Positions 47,613-57,695 of a stretch of DNA of 64,000 nt are shown here, one piece after another. The translations under genes were made by a program, and so were the position numbers. The DNA comes from Streptomyces drozdowiczii (GTDB lineage Bacteria; Actinomycetota; Actinomycetes; Streptomycetales; Streptomycetaceae). The notes below the pieces were generated by a model that was given only the letters and a program-made list of their open reading frames with translations, was not told the DNA's origin and made no database searches. The stretch spans positions 1,984,001-2,048,000 of the forward strand of contig NZ_CP098740.1 of assembly GCF_026167665.1 (NCBI RefSeq), in the 5' to 3' direction. Each line of letters opens with the position of its first letter. The stretch's first letter is position 1.

Positions 47613-48698
47613 TCACGCCAGGGAGTGCATCCAGCCGTGGGTGTCCTCGGCGGTGCCGCGCTGGATGTCGAGCAGGCGCTCGCGCAGCTTGAGGGTGACC
47701 GGGCCGGGGGTGCCGTCGCCCTGGGTCCACTCGCCGCCGGCGCTCTTCACCGTACCGACGGGGGTGATGACGGCGGCGGTGCCGCAGGCGAAGACCTCGG
47801 TGAGGGTGCCGGCGGCGGTGTCCTCGCGCCACTGGTCGATGGAGACGCGGGACTCCTCGGAGGTGTAGCCGAGGTCGCTCGCGAGCTTGAGGAGCGAGTC
47901 CCGGGTGATGCCGGCGAGCAGGGAGCCGGTGAGGGACGGGGTGACGATCTTGTCCCCGTACACGAAGTAGAGGTTCATGCCGCCCAGCTCCTCGACCCAC
48001 TTGTGCTCGACGGCGTCGAGGTAGGCGACCTGGTCGCAGCCCTTGGCGGCGGCCTCGGCCTGGGCGAGGAGGGAGGCGGCGTAGTTGCCGCCGGTCTTGG
48101 CGTCGCCCATGCCGCCGGGGACGGCCCGGACCCGGTCCTCCGAGAGCCAGATGGAGACGGGCTTCACACCGCCGGGGAAGTAGGCGCCGGCCGGCGAGGC
48201 GATGACCAGGAACAGGTACTCATTGGCCGGGCGCACACCGAGGCCGACCTCGGTCGCGATCATGAAGGGGCGCAGGTAGAGGGACTCCTCGCCGCCGTGG
48301 GCCGGGACCCAGGCCGCGTCCTGCTGGACGAGCGCGTCACAGGCCGCGACGAACGTCTCGACGGGCAGCTCCGGCATGGCGAGGCGGCGGGCGGAGGCGC
48401 GGAAGCGCTCGCCGTTGGCCTCGGGGCGGAAGGTGGCGACGGAGCCGTCGGGCTGGCGGTAGGCCTTCAGGCCCTCGAAGATCTCCTGGCCGTAGTGGAG
48501 CGTCATGTTGGCCGGGTCGATCGACAGCGGCGCGTACGGCACGAGCTGGGCGTCGTGCCAGCCGCGGCCTTCGGTCCACTTGATCGTCACCATGTGGTCG
48601 GTGAAGTAGCGGCCGAATCCGGGCTGGGCCAGGATCGCCTCGCGCTCCGCGTCGGACAGCGGGTTCGAGGAGGGCTTGAGCTCGATCGTGGTCGTCAT
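47613..48698 (-). CDS. ilvE: Branched-chain amino acid aminotransferase
   Basis: Encodes 361 aa from ATG 48698 ([16 protein letters not shown]), the usual start in Streptomyces. Class IV PLP aminotransferase, interconverting Leu/Ile/Val and their 2-oxo acids. Landmarks: [63 protein letters not shown] with the PLP-binding Lys, and [14 protein letters not shown]. Its neighbours leuB (upstream, same strand) and cimA (downstream) are of the same pathway but separated by terminators, so each is likely its own transcript. Confidence 0.96.
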   Translation of the reverse strand: MTTTIELKPSSNPLSDAEREAILAQPGFGRYFTDHMVTIKWTEGRGWHDAQLVPYAPLSIDPANMTLHYGQEIFEGLKAYRQPDGSVATFRPEANGERFRASARRLAMPELPVETFVAACDALVQQDAAWVPAHGGEESLYLRPFMIATEVGLGVRPANEYLFLVIASPAGAYFPGGVKPVSIWLSEDRVRAVPGGMGDAKTGGNYAASLLAQAEAAAKGCDQVAYLDAVEHKWVEELGGMNLYFVYGDKIVTPSLTGSLLAGITRDSLLKLASDLGYTSEESRVSIDQWREDTAAGTLTEVFACGTAAVITPVGTVKSAGGEWTQGDGTPGPVTLKLRERLLDIQRGTAEDTHGWMHSLA

Positions 48699-48874
48699 GA
48701 GTGCGTGTCCTTCACCGTGATGTTTGTGGAGGACCGCGGGCACGCCTTCAGGTGCTAGGACGTCCGAGCTTCGCTGCGAGCCACGGCCCCGTTCGATTAT
48801 CGCTCGAAGGCTGCCGTGCACGAAATGGCGTGGATGCGGTCCAGGGTTCGATGGTCGCACCCGGGGCCGCACAG

Positions 48875-48913
48875 CAGAAGCCGCCGGGTGCGGCTGCTAC
48901 CCGGCGGCTTCTG
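48875..48913. terminator. Terminator between leuB and ilvE
   Basis: Perfect 15-bp arms (48875-48889 and 48899-48913) with a 9-nt loop lie 15 nt past the leuB stop. Confidence 0.8.
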
Positions 48914-48927
48914 TGGGAGTCGTCGGG

Positions 48928-49968
48928 TCAGCCCGCTACGCGTACCGCGAGGGCGTCGCCGATCTCGTCGGTCGTACGGGCCGTTCCGTCGCGCTCCGCG
49001 AGGTCGGCGGAGACGGCGTCCTCGATGCGCACGGCCTCGACCTCGTAGCCGAGGTGGCGCAGCAGGAGGGCGACGGAGAGGATCGTGGCGGTCGGGTCGG
49101 CCTTGCCCTGCCCCGCGATGTCGGGGGCGGAGCCGTGGACCGGCTCGAACATCGACGGGAAGGCTCCCGTCGGGTTGATGTTGCCGGAGGCGGCCAGGCC
49201 GATGCCGCCGGAGACGGCCGCGGCGAGGTCGGTGAGGATGTCACCGAAGAGGTTGTCGGTGACGATGACGTCGAAGCGCTCCGGCTGCGTGACGAAGAAG
49301 ATCGTCGCGGCGTCGACGTGCAGGTAGTCGGTGGTGACCTGCGGGTACTCCGCGGCGACCTTGTCGAAGGTGTTCTTCCACAGGTGGCCCGCGTAGACCA
49401 GGACGTTGTTCTTGTGGACCAGCGTCAGCTTCTTGCGCGGGCGGGCGGCGGCGCGCTCGAAGGCGTCCCGGACGACCCGCTCGACACCGAAGGCGGTGTT
49501 GAGGCTGACCTCGGTGGCGACCTCGTGCTCCGTGCCGGTGCGCAGCGAGCCGCCGTTGCCGGTGTACGGGCCCTCGGTGCCCTCGCGGACGACGACGAAG
49601 TCGATGTCCGGACGGCCGGCGAGCGGGGTCTCGGTGTTCGGGAAGAGCTTCGACGGCCGCAGGTTGATGAAGTGGTCGAAGGCGAAGCGCAGCTTCAGCA
49701 GCAGCCCCCGCTCCAGGACGCCGGAGGGCACGGACGGGTCGCCGATCGCGCCGAGCAGGATGGCGTCGTGCCCCTTGAGGGCGTCGAGCTCCGCGTCGGG
49801 AAGGGTCTCACCGGTACGGTGCCAGCGCCGGGCGCCGAGGTCGTACTCCTTGGTCTCCAGCTTCACATCCTGCGGGAGAACAGCGTTGAGGACCTTGAGG
49901 CCCTGGGAGACGACCTCCTGGCCGATACCGTCGCCGGGGATCACTGCGAGATTGATGCTGCGAGACAT
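48928..49968 (-). CDS. leuB: 3-isopropylmalate dehydrogenase
   Basis: Encodes 346 aa from ATG 49968. Oxidises 3-isopropylmalate to 2-oxoisocaproate in leucine synthesis, and the citramalate-derived analogue in the isoleucine branch fed by cimA. Family motifs: [71 protein letters not shown], and [21 protein letters not shown] with the metal-binding Asp residues. The short actinobacterial form is normal. The metallophosphoesterase gene starts 130 bp upstream on the opposite strand. Confidence 0.96.
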   Translation of the reverse strand: MSRSINLAVIPGDGIGQEVVSQGLKVLNAVLPQDVKLETKEYDLGARRWHRTGETLPDAELDALKGHDAILLGAIGDPSVPSGVLERGLLLKLRFAFDHFINLRPSKLFPNTETPLAGRPDIDFVVVREGTEGPYTGNGGSLRTGTEHEVATEVSLNTAFGVERVVRDAFERAAARPRKKLTLVHKNNVLVYAGHLWKNTFDKVAAEYPQVTTDYLHVDAATIFFVTQPERFDVIVTDNLFGDILTDLAAAVSGGIGLAASGNINPTGAFPSMFEPVHGSAPDIAGQGKADPTATILSVALLLRHLGYEVEAVRIEDAVSADLAERDGTARTTDEIGDALAVRVAG

Positions 49969-50097
49969 GGTGGCACCCTACTGCTCGTCCCACCCCATGA
50001 CACGTCCCGTCCACCATACGGACACATGATCATCTGTACGTGTACCGTTCACCTATTCGACGGGAGCCCGTCAGCCGGGCGGTGGAGGTTGTCGCCC

Positions 50098-51663
50098 ATG
50101 GACATCCCCCGCTTCGGCATCCCCGAGAAGCTCGCCGGCCGCATGACCATGGCCGAGCAGCACGACTACCTCCGCACCCGGCTCACCCGCCGCGGGGCGC
50201 TGCGCACCGGCGTGGCGACCGCGGCCGTGGCCGGCGCCGGAATCGGCCTCGCCTCCTCCCCCGCGTACGCCGCCCCCACCGTACTCACCTCGCACAGCAC
50301 CACCCGGGTCGACGGCGCGCTGGTCGCCCCCTTCGGCCGCCACCTGGCGTACGGGGCCGACCCGCGGACGCAGATGGCGGTCTCCTGGCAGGTGCCGTTC
50401 GCGGTGCGCCGCCCGTACCTCCGCATCGGGCTGAAGCCGTGGGCGCTGAGCCGGAAGATCGACGCGGAGGTCCGGCACCTCACGACGCCGCAGCTGAACA
50501 ACGGCAAGATCGCGGCGGCCGAGCAGTTCTACGTCCACGCGTCCCTGGAGCGGCTGAAGCCCGGCACCACGTACTACTACGGCGTCGGCCACGAGGGCTT
50601 CGACCCGGCGGACGCGCGCAACCTGGGCACGCTCGGCACCTTCACCACCGCGCCCGCGCGCGCCGGGAACTTCACCTTCACCGCCTTCGGCGACCAGGGC
50701 GTCAGCTACCACGCGCTCGGCAACGACCAGCTGATCCTGGGCCAGAACCCGGCCTTCCACCTGCACGCCGGGGACATCTGCTACGCGGACCCGTCGGGCT
50801 CCGGGCAGACCACCGACACCTATGACGCGCGCACCTGGGACCAGTTCCTGGCGCAGACGGAGACGGTCGCCAAGACCGTGCCGTGGATGGTGACGACCGG
50901 GAACCACGACATGGAGGCGTGGTACTCGCCGGACGGCTACGGCGGCCAGAACGCGCGCTGGACCCTGCCGGACAACGGCCCGGACCCGGTCAACCAGCCC
51001 GGCGCCTACTCCTTCGTGCACGGCAACGTGGGCGTGATCGCGCTCGACGCCAACGACGTCAGCTACGAGATCCCCGCCAACTTCGGCATCAGCGGCGGCC
51101 GGCAGACCCGCTGGCTGGACCGGCGCCTCGGCGAGCTGCGGGCCCGCCGGGACATCGACTTCCTGGTGGTCTTCTTCCACCACTGCGCCTTCTCCACGAC
51201 CAACGCGCACGCCTCGGACGGCGGGGTGCGGGACGCCTGGGTGCCGCTCTTCGAGAAGCACCAGGTGGATCTGGTCATCAACGGGCACAACCACGTCTAC
51301 GAGCGCACCGACGCGATCCTCGGGAACGCCGTCAAGCGCCCGGTGCCGATCGGCGAGCGCACCGACCCCCGCCGGGACGGCATCGTCTATGTCACGGCGG
51401 GCGGTGCGGGCAAGGCGCTGTACGACTTCCCGGTGCCCGACAGCTACGAGGGGCACGTCGCGGACGTGGAGAGCGTGAACACCTATCACGTGGCCAAGGG
51501 CGGCGCGAAGGCCGCCGAGACCGTGGAGTGGTCGCGGGTGCGGTACACCGGCTTCTCGTTCCTCGCGGTGGAGGTGGAGGCCGGCCGGCACGCCCGGATG
51601 AAGGTCACCGCGCTCGCCGAGTCCGGCGAACGCATCGACCACTTCGAGATCAGCCGGGGCTAG
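50098..51663 (+). CDS. Secreted purple acid phosphatase-like metallophosphoesterase
   Basis: Encodes 521 aa from ATG 50098, with GGAGG 8 nt upstream. A Tat signal (TRRGALRTGVATAAVAGAG, cleavage near PAYAA) is preceded by a 30-residue N-terminal extension. A fibronectin-like purple-acid-phosphatase N-domain (PRTQMAVSWQVPF, SLERLKPGTTYYYGVGHE) leads to the calcineurin-like core, where TAFGDQG, LHAGDICY, TTGNHD, VVFFHHCAF and NGHNHVYERTD supply the two-metal ligands. It should release phosphate from organic esters outside the cell. No PHO box was found by eye. A 43-aa gene converges on its 3' end. Confidence 0.93.
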   Translation: MDIPRFGIPEKLAGRMTMAEQHDYLRTRLTRRGALRTGVATAAVAGAGIGLASSPAYAAPTVLTSHSTTRVDGALVAPFGRHLAYGADPRTQMAVSWQVPFAVRRPYLRIGLKPWALSRKIDAEVRHLTTPQLNNGKIAAAEQFYVHASLERLKPGTTYYYGVGHEGFDPADARNLGTLGTFTTAPARAGNFTFTAFGDQGVSYHALGNDQLILGQNPAFHLHAGDICYADPSGSGQTTDTYDARTWDQFLAQTETVAKTVPWMVTTGNHDMEAWYSPDGYGGQNARWTLPDNGPDPVNQPGAYSFVHGNVGVIALDANDVSYEIPANFGISGGRQTRWLDRRLGELRARRDIDFLVVFFHHCAFSTTNAHASDGGVRDAWVPLFEKHQVDLVINGHNHVYERTDAILGNAVKRPVPIGERTDPRRDGIVYVTAGGAGKALYDFPVPDSYEGHVADVESVNTYHVAKGGAKAAETVEWSRVRYTGFSFLAVEVEAGRHARMKVTALAESGERIDHFEISRG

Positions 51664-51673
51664 GTACCCCGGT

Positions 51674-51805
51674 TCAGTGGCCGGTGGAGCCGCCGTTGTC
51701 CCTGCGGTCGAGGGCGCGCTGGAGGGCGGCGGCGGCAGCCCGCCGCTCCGACTCGGTCGGGCGGTGGGCGTGACGGACACGGCGGCGGGTGGTGGTCTCG
51801 GCCAT
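51674..51805 (-). CDS. Small basic 43-aa protein
   Basis: A frame from ATG 51805 to TGA 51674 codes for 43 aa beginning MAETTTRRRVRHAHRPTESE and ending NGGSTGH. AGGAG lies 10 nt upstream and codon use is typical (G/C in nearly all third positions). It is Arg/Ala-rich, likely helical in RRAAAAALQRALDRR. Similar tiny proteins exist in Streptomyces, as far as I recall without known function. Upstream lie paired repeats of GAGATCG and GATTTCGAG (51822-51841 and 51865-51882) that could be a regulator site. Confidence 0.7.
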   Translation of the reverse strand: MAETTTRRRVRHAHRPTESERRAAAAALQRALDRRDNGGSTGH

Positions 51806-52199
51806 GGTGGATCGACTCCTTGAGATCGCGAGGATTTCGAGATCGAACAGCGTGAGGTGATGTCGAGATCGTTGATTTCGAGGCGCCGGAAGGGGCGGGG
51901 AACGGGCGCCGCAGGGGTTGCCTGCGCAAGGGCGCGCGCTCTCGACCGCCAGTCGCTTGATCTAGCGAGACGTTCGGCTCCTACAAAGCTAGAACAGCCC
52001 GGCCGGTCTGTCTCCACAATTACTCGGACTTCCTACTATCTGAGACGGCGGTTTGCGCCGACTCATCTGCCGCTCATCCGCCGCTCGCCCGAAGATGCTG
52101 ATCCGCACGGCCGCGTAGGGCCGGGCCGCGCGCGTACTCAGGCGTACTTGAGTACCCGGGCCGTGTCGAAAGAACGTGCGGCGCAAGAGAGTTGCGGTC
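51806..52199. other. Intergenic region with paired repeats
   Basis: This 394-bp gap is clearly less G+C-rich in its middle (about 51960-52060), as expected for divergent promoters. It contains the GAGATCG/GATTTCGAG repeat pair near the small gene. I see no further gene. Confidence 0.4.
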
Positions 52200-52772
52200 A
52201 TGAACGGCCTCTACGCTCTCAAGCCCTGGTACGCGGACCGGCTCTCCGGTGTCCGCGCCTCGCTGGTCCGCCGCGAGGTGTCGCCCGACACCCTCACCGC
52301 CGCCGGGGTGGCCGCCGCGGCCGGTGGAGCCGCCGCCCTGGCCTGGCTGCCCGCCCCGGTCGCCGCCCTGCCGGTCGCCGTCCTGCTCGCGGCGCGGCTC
52401 GCCTGCGCCAACCTGGACGGCGCGCTCGCCCGGGACACCGGCCGCACCACCCGGCGCGGCGCGGTCCTCAACGAGCTGGGCGACCGGGTCGCCGACCTCG
52501 TCGTGCTCGCCGGCTTCCTGGCGCTCGCCCCGCTCTGGCTGGTCGCGCTGGCCGGGCTCGCGACCACGCTGCCCTCCTGGGTGTCGCTGGCCGGGGCCGC
52601 CGCCGGGGCGCCCCGCCGCAACGGGGGCCCGGTCGGCAAGACCGAGCGCTGCCTGCTCGTGGTGGTCGCCGCCGCGAGCGGCTGGGCCGTCCCGGTCCTG
52701 GCCGTGATCGCGGCCGGGTCCCTGCTCACCGCCGCGCTCCGGCTGGCCGGCCTGTGGCGGGAGCTGGCATGA
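52200..52772 (+). CDS. CDP-alcohol phosphatidyltransferase-like membrane protein with degenerate motif
   Basis: Encodes 190 aa from ATG 52200. Several hydrophobic helices (GVAAAAGGAAALAWLPAPVAAL, VLLAARLACAN, VVLAGFLALAPLWLVALAGLATTL) fit a CDP-alcohol phosphatidyltransferase. The signature DxxDG(x)2AR(x)8GxxxDxxxD is only partly kept: NLDGALARDTGRTTRRG then AVLNELGD, so the first and third Asp are Ala and Asn. Catalysis may be altered or lost. Its stop overlaps the CdsA-like start (ATGA), and a PlsC-like acyltransferase follows, so the operon looks like a private lipid-head-group or anchor pathway. The product cannot be named. Confidence 0.75.
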   Translation: MNGLYALKPWYADRLSGVRASLVRREVSPDTLTAAGVAAAAGGAAALAWLPAPVAALPVAVLLAARLACANLDGALARDTGRTTRRGAVLNELGDRVADLVVLAGFLALAPLWLVALAGLATTLPSWVSLAGAAAGAPRRNGGPVGKTERCLLVVVAAASGWAVPVLAVIAAGSLLTAALRLAGLWRELA

Positions 52773-53628
52773 GCACCGTCCTGATCGCCGAGGAGGCCGC
52801 CGCCCGCGCGGTGCCGCTGGTCGCGGGTGTGCTGGGCGCGGGCGGGGTCGCCGTCGCGGTGCTGCCCGCGAAGGTGCGGATGCGCGCGGAGCTGCGCAGG
52901 CGGTGGCGGACCTGGGCGCTGGTAGCCCCGGTCTTCCTCGGCGCGTTCTTCCTGGGCGGCGGGGGCACCTACGCCCTGGCCGCCGGGCTCGGCGTGGTCG
53001 CGGCCGGGGAGTACGCCCGGATGGCGGGGCTGCGCCGGGGCGACCTGGCCGTCCTCGCGGTGGCGGCGGCCGTCCTGCCGGCCCTCGCCCGGCTCGCCCC
53101 GCAGGTGCTGGACCTGCGGGCGGCAGCCCTGCTGCTCGTCGCGGCGGCGCTCCCCTCCGTGCTGGGCGGCGACGACCGCACGGGCTTCACCCGCACCGCC
53201 CGGACCGCCTTCGGGCTGCTGTGGATACCGCTCGCGCTGACCGGCCTGGTGACGCTCGGGACACGGCGGTCGCGGTGGGCCTGGCGGTGGCGCTCGGGGA
53301 CGTCGGCGCCTGGTGCGGCGGTACGGCGCTGGGGCGGCGCGGTCCGCTCGCCCGCCCGCTCTCGCCGCTCTCCCCGAACAAGACGTGGGCCGGGGTGCTG
53401 GGCGCGGCCGCCGCCACCGGGGCGCTGCTGCTGGTGCTGGGCGCGTTCAGCCCGGCGCTGTGGGCGGCGGTCGTCGGCGGCTGCGTGCTCGGCGACCTCG
53501 TCGAGTCCATGGTCAAGCGCGAGTCCGGGGTGAAGGACGCGGGCAGCTTGCTGCCGGGCTTCGGCGGCCTGCTCGACCGGATCGACTCCCTTCTGGTGGC
53601 CCTTCTCCTGGCGATGGTGATGACGTGA
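52769..53628 (+). CDS. cdsA-like: Phosphatidate cytidylyltransferase-like protein (frameshifted in this sequence)
   Basis: With one base added to the G run at 53258-53260 the gene reads 286 aa from ATG 52769. CdsA makes CDP-diacylglycerol from CTP and phosphatidate in the membrane. Many helices are visible (FLGAFFLGGGGTYALAAGLGVVAAGEYARMAG, LLLVAAALPSVLG); after the break come ALGDVGAWCGGTALGRR, SPLSPNKTWAGVLGAAAATG, and GDLVESMVKRESGVKDAGSLLPGFGGLLDRIDSLL, the CdsA C-terminal signature. The upstream gene overlaps by ATGA, the downstream plsC-like gene by GTGA. As written, the signature half is in another frame. Confidence 0.85.
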
Positions 53629-54836
53629 CGCTGCCCGGAAGCACTCCTGTACGCACCCCCGGGGTCCTCCCGGTCCGCTCGCGGGTCGCGTCCGCCCTGC
53701 GGCGGGGCCTGTGGTGGGGCGTGCTCAGCCTCACCGGCGGGGTCGAGCGGCGCGGCCGACTGCCGCGCGGCGGCTGCGTGGTCGTCGCCAACCACAGCTC
53801 GCACGCGGACACGGCGGCGCTGCTGGCCGCGCTGGACGCCCGGCACGCCCCGGCGATCGGGGCGGCGGCGGACTACTGGTTCGCCTCCCCCTGGCGGCGC
53901 CGGATCTGCCGCAGGCTGGCGGCCGGCTTCCCGGTCCGGCGGGCGGGCGGCGGGATGGCTGACCTGCTGACGATGACCGGCGAGCTGCGCGAGGGCCGGG
54001 CGGTCGTGCTCTTCCCCGAGGGCACCCGCGCCGAGGACGGCACCCTCGGCTCGTTCCACAAGGGCGCGCTGGTCCTGGCCGAGAAGGCCGGGGTCCCGGT
54101 GGTGCCGGCGGGGATCGCGGGCACCGACCGGCTGCTGCCCAAGCACGGTCGGCTGCGCTCGTCCCTGGTCCGGGTGGCCATCGGTGCGCCGCTGCCCGCC
54201 GGGGTCTCCCCGGCGGCGGCCCGGGACGCGGTCCGGGAACTGCACGACCGTACGGCCGCCGAACCGCTGCGGGACTCCGCGGTGCGCAGGCGGGTGGCCT
54301 CGGTCGTCACGTCCCGGGTGGGGCCGCCGCTGGCCTTCTGCTGGGCGTTCGCGGAGGCGCTGAGCTGGCCGCTGATGCCGGAGCTGCTGCTCGGGGTGGT
54401 GTGCGTGGCGGTGCCGCGCGCAGCCCTGCGGATGTCGCTGGGCGCGCTGGCCGGGAGCCTGGCGGGCGGGCTGCTCGCGCTGCACCTGGCGGCGGCGGGC
54501 GTGCAGCCGCCTGCCCCGCTGACCACGGACCGGATGCGGGCGGAGGTGCGCGCGGAGCTGGCGGTGGAGGGTGCGCGGGCCGTCCGGCACCAGCCGTGGA
54601 ACGGCATCCCGTTCAAGGTGTACGGGGCGGAGGCGGGCCGGGCCTCGGTGCCCGCCGGGGACTGGGTGGCCGCTTCGGCGGCGGCGCGGGGCGGGCGGAC
54701 TCTCACGGTGGGGCTGGCCTTCGGCGCGTTCGGGCTGCTGCTGCGCCGCCACCGCCGGCTGTACGGGCGCTACCTGGCGCTGCTCGGCGGCGGCTTCGCG
54801 GTGGGACTCGGGCTGATCGTGCGCGGGTGGGGCTGA
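53625..54836 (+). CDS. PlsC-type acyltransferase with C-terminal membrane region
   Basis: Encodes 403 aa from GTG 53625, overlapping the CdsA-like stop (GTGA). PlsC domain over about residues 45-200: CVVVANHSSHADTAALLAAL (NHx4D catalytic motif), WFASPWRRRICRRLAAGFPVRRAGG, and LFPEGTRAEDGTLGSFHKGA (acceptor-binding EGTR), AGTDRLLPKHG. The remaining ~200 residues contain several hydrophobic helices (LGALAGSLAGGLLALHLAAAG, YLALLGGGFAVGLGLIV) and are not part of standard PlsC. It would acylate lysophosphatidate or a related lipid. With the CDP-alcohol and CdsA-like genes it completes a three-gene lipid operon. Confidence 0.88.
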   Translation: MTLPGSTPVRTPGVLPVRSRVASALRRGLWWGVLSLTGGVERRGRLPRGGCVVVANHSSHADTAALLAALDARHAPAIGAAADYWFASPWRRRICRRLAAGFPVRRAGGGMADLLTMTGELREGRAVVLFPEGTRAEDGTLGSFHKGALVLAEKAGVPVVPAGIAGTDRLLPKHGRLRSSLVRVAIGAPLPAGVSPAAARDAVRELHDRTAAEPLRDSAVRRRVASVVTSRVGPPLAFCWAFAEALSWPLMPELLLGVVCVAVPRAALRMSLGALAGSLAGGLLALHLAAAGVQPPAPLTTDRMRAEVRAELAVEGARAVRHQPWNGIPFKVYGAEAGRASVPAGDWVAASAAARGGRTLTVGLAFGAFGLLLRRHRRLYGRYLALLGGGFAVGLGLIVRGWG

Positions 54837-54850
54837 GCCGCGTATGGAAA

Positions 54851-54888
54851 CCGCCCCCCGTCCGGCAGGGGAACCGGACGGGGGCGGG
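54851..54888. terminator. Bidirectional terminator between plsC-like and P5CDH genes
   Basis: A CCCCCCGTCCGG / CCGGACGGGGG inverted repeat with a short loop lies between two convergent genes. Confidence 0.7.
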
Positions 54889-54920
54889 AATCGTGGGGGC
54901 GACGAGGCGCCCCGGGCTGG

Positions 54921-56551
54921 TCAGCCCTGGTGGGGTAGGTGTACTCGGTCGGCGGGACCAGGGTCTCCTTGATGGCCCGGGTGAGGGTCCAGCGCTGGAG
55001 GTTCTGGGGGGCGCCGGCCTTGTCGTTCGTACCCGAGGCACGGCCGCCGCCGAAGGGCTGCTGGCCGACGACGGCACCGGTCGACTTGTCGTTGATGTAG
55101 AAGTTGCCCGCGGCGTACCGCAGCTTCTCCATCGTGTACGCGGCCGCCGCGCGGTCGTTCGCGATGACGGAACCGGTCAGGGCGTAGTCGGAGACCGACT
55201 CCATCTGCTCCAGCATCGCGTCGTACTGCTCGTCCTCGTAGACGTGCACGGCGAGGATCGGGCCGAAGTACTCGGTCGTGAAGACCTCGTTCTCGGGGTC
55301 GGTGCACTCGATGACGGTCGGGCGGACGAAGTAGCCCACCGAGTCGTCGTAGGTGCCGCCCGCGACGATCGTGCACGCCGGGTCGGCGGCGGCGCGGTCG
55401 ATCGCGGCCTTGTTCTTCGCGAAGGAGCGGTCGTCGATGACGGCGCCCATGAAGTGCGAGAGGTCGGTGACGTCGCCCATGGTGATGGAGTCGACCTCGG
55501 CCGCGAACGCCTCCTTGAAGCCCGAGTTCCAGATGGAGGCCGGGATGTAGGCGCGCGAGGTCGCCGAGCACTTCTGGCCCTGGTACTCGAAGGCGCCGCG
55601 GGTCAGCGCGGTCTTGAGGACCGCCCGGTCCGCCGAGGGGTGGGCGACGACGAAGTCCTTGCCGCCGGTCTCGCCGACGAGCCGCGGGTAGGTGCGGTAG
55701 TTGGCGATGTTGTTGCCGACGGTCTTCCACAGGTGCTGGAAGGTCGGGGTGGAGCCGGTGAAGTGGATGCCGGCCAGGTCGCGGTGGTTCAGGGCCACCT
55801 CGGAGACGGCGATGCCGTCGCCGGTCACCAGGTTGATGACGCCCTTGGGCAGACCGGCCTCCTCCAGCAGCTGCATCAGCAGCACGGCGGCGTGGGTCTG
55901 CGTCGGGGACGGCTTCCACACGACGACGTTGCCCATGAGGGCGGGCGCGGTCGGCAGGTTGGCGGCGATGGCCGAGAAGTTGAACGGCGTGATCGCGTAG
56001 ACGAAGCCCTCCAGCGGGCGGTGGTCCATGCGGTTCCACACGCCCGGGGAGTTGGCCGGGGGCTGCTCGGCGAGGATCTGGCGCGCGTAGTGCACGTTGA
56101 AGCGCCAGAAGTCGACCAGCTCGCAGGGGCAGTCGATCTCGGCCTGCTGGGCGGTCTTGCCCTGGCCGAGCATGGTGGAGGCGGCCAGCGTCTCGCGCCA
56201 CGGGCCGGACAGCAGCTCGGCGGCGCGCAGGATGATCGCGGCGCGGTCGTCGAAGGACATCGCGCGCCAGGCCGGGGCGGCGGCCAGGGCGGCGTCGATC
56301 GCGTCCTGGGCGTCCTGCTCGGTGGCGCCGGCGAAGGTGCCGATGACGGCCTTGTGGTTGTGGGGCTGAACGACGTCCACGCGCTCGCCGCCACCCATCC
56401 GCTTCTCGCCGCCGATGGTCATCGGCAGGTCGATGGGGTTCTCGCTGAGCTCCTTGAGCTTGGCCTCCAGGCGGGCGCGCTCCGGGGAGCCCGGGGCGTA
56501 GGAGTGGACCGGCTCGTTGACCGGCGCGGGGACCTGGGTCACAGCGTCCAT
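54921..56551 (-). CDS. pruA: 1-pyrroline-5-carboxylate dehydrogenase (3' frameshift in this sequence)
   Basis: With one base added to the G run at 54932-54935 the gene ends at TGA 54921 and encodes 543 aa, exactly the usual P5CDH length, ending TEYTYPHQG. As written, the frame runs past this stop into unrelated sequence. It oxidises P5C/glutamate semialdehyde to glutamate, the second step of proline use. Motifs: RMDHRPLEGFVYAITPFNFSAI, HFTGSTPTFQHLW, LVGETGGKDFVVAHPSADRA with the catalytic Glu, and FEYQGQKCSATSRAY with the catalytic Cys. It lies 49 nt after the proline dehydrogenase gene on the same strand. ATG 56551 has AGGAG upstream. Confidence 0.94.
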
Positions 56552-56600
56552 GGTGTCCTTTGCTCCTTCAGTCAGTCGTGGGGAGGGGTGGAGGGGGTGC

Positions 56601-57527
56601 TCAGCCCTTGGTGAGGATGGAGCGGCCGAAGAACAGCAGGTTGGCCGGCTTCTCGGCGAGGCGGCGCATGAAGTACCCGTACCAGTCGGTGCCGTACGCG
56701 GTGTAGACACGCATGCGGTGGCCCTCGGCGGCGAGCCGGATGTGCTCGTCGCTGCGGATGCCGTACAGCATCTGGAACTCGTACTCGTCCAGCTTGCGCC
56801 CGGCCTGACGGCCCAGCTCCTGGGCGATGGCGATCAGCCGGGGGTCGTGGGACCCGATCATCGGGTAGCCCTCGCCCTGCATCAGGGTCTTCAGGATGCG
56901 GACGTACGCCTTGTCGATCTCGGCCTTGTCCTGGTACGCGACGGAGGCGGGCTCCTTGTAGGCGCCCTTCACGATGCGCACGCGGCTGCCGGCGTCGGCG
57001 AGGCGGCGGGCGTCCTCCTCGGTGCGGAAGAGGTACGCCTGGATGACGCAGCCGGTCTGCGGGAAGTCCTTCCGCAGCTCCTCGTGGATGGCGAACATCG
57101 AGTCGAGGGTGGTGTGGTCCTCGGCGTCCAGGGTGACCGTGGTGCCGATCGCGGCGGCGGCCTCGACGACCGGGCGCACGTTGGCGAGGGCCAGCTCGTG
57201 GCCGCCGTCCAGGGACTGGCCGAACATCGACAGCTTGACGGACATCTCCGCACGGGTGCCCAGGCCGAGGTCCTTGAGGCGCTCGATGAGCTCCAGGTAG
57301 GCGTCGCGCGCGGCGGCGGCCTGCTCGGGCGTGGTGATGTCCTCGCCGACGACGTCGAGGGTGACTTCGAGACCCTTGTCGGCGGCGTCCTCGATGACCG
57401 GGACGACCTGGTCGACCGTCTCACCGGCGATGAAGCGGTCCACGACCTGCTTGGTGCCGGGCGCGGCCGAGATGAACCGGCGCATCTTGTCGCTTCGCGA
57501 CGCGGCGAGAATCACGGGACCCAGCAC
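56601..57527 (-). CDS. Proline dehydrogenase
   Basis: Encodes 308 aa from GTG 57527, chosen for GGAGG six nt upstream. The monofunctional PRODH barrel oxidises proline to P5C using FAD and passes electrons to quinone. Landmarks: SVKLSMFGQSLDGG, TVTLDAEDHTTLDSM, RVRIVKGAYKEPASVAYQ, and TDWYGYFMRRLAEKPANLLFF, where the Arg pair binds the substrate carboxylate. In actinobacteria it is separate from P5CDH, whose gene follows directly. A PucR-type regulator gene diverges from it across a region with a 16-bp palindrome. Confidence 0.95.
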   Translation of the reverse strand: MLGPVILAASRSDKMRRFISAAPGTKQVVDRFIAGETVDQVVPVIEDAADKGLEVTLDVVGEDITTPEQAAAARDAYLELIERLKDLGLGTRAEMSVKLSMFGQSLDGGHELALANVRPVVEAAAAIGTTVTLDAEDHTTLDSMFAIHEELRKDFPQTGCVIQAYLFRTEEDARRLADAGSRVRIVKGAYKEPASVAYQDKAEIDKAYVRILKTLMQGEGYPMIGSHDPRLIAIAQELGRQAGRKLDEYEFQMLYGIRSDEHIRLAAEGHRMRVYTAYGTDWYGYFMRRLAEKPANLLFFGRSILTKG

Positions 57528-57679
57528 GGGGCACCTCCACGGAAAGTACGAACGAAGCCACACCGCCGTATATGCCGTGTCACGAACATAAGCGGTACAG
57601 CACGGAGAACCACCGTGAAATCTAAGGATCGCGCGGTTTCCCTGCCATCGACAGCTGCCACACATCCGTGGACTGGATC

Positions 57680-57695
57680 TCAGACATATGTCTGA
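57680..57695. promoter_or_regulatory. 16-bp perfect palindrome in the proline operon/PucR intergenic region
   Basis: TCAGACATATGTCTGA is a perfect palindrome 20 bp before the PucR-type start and about 155 bp from the proline dehydrogenase start. It is the best candidate for the PucR-type regulator's binding site. Confidence 0.6.
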
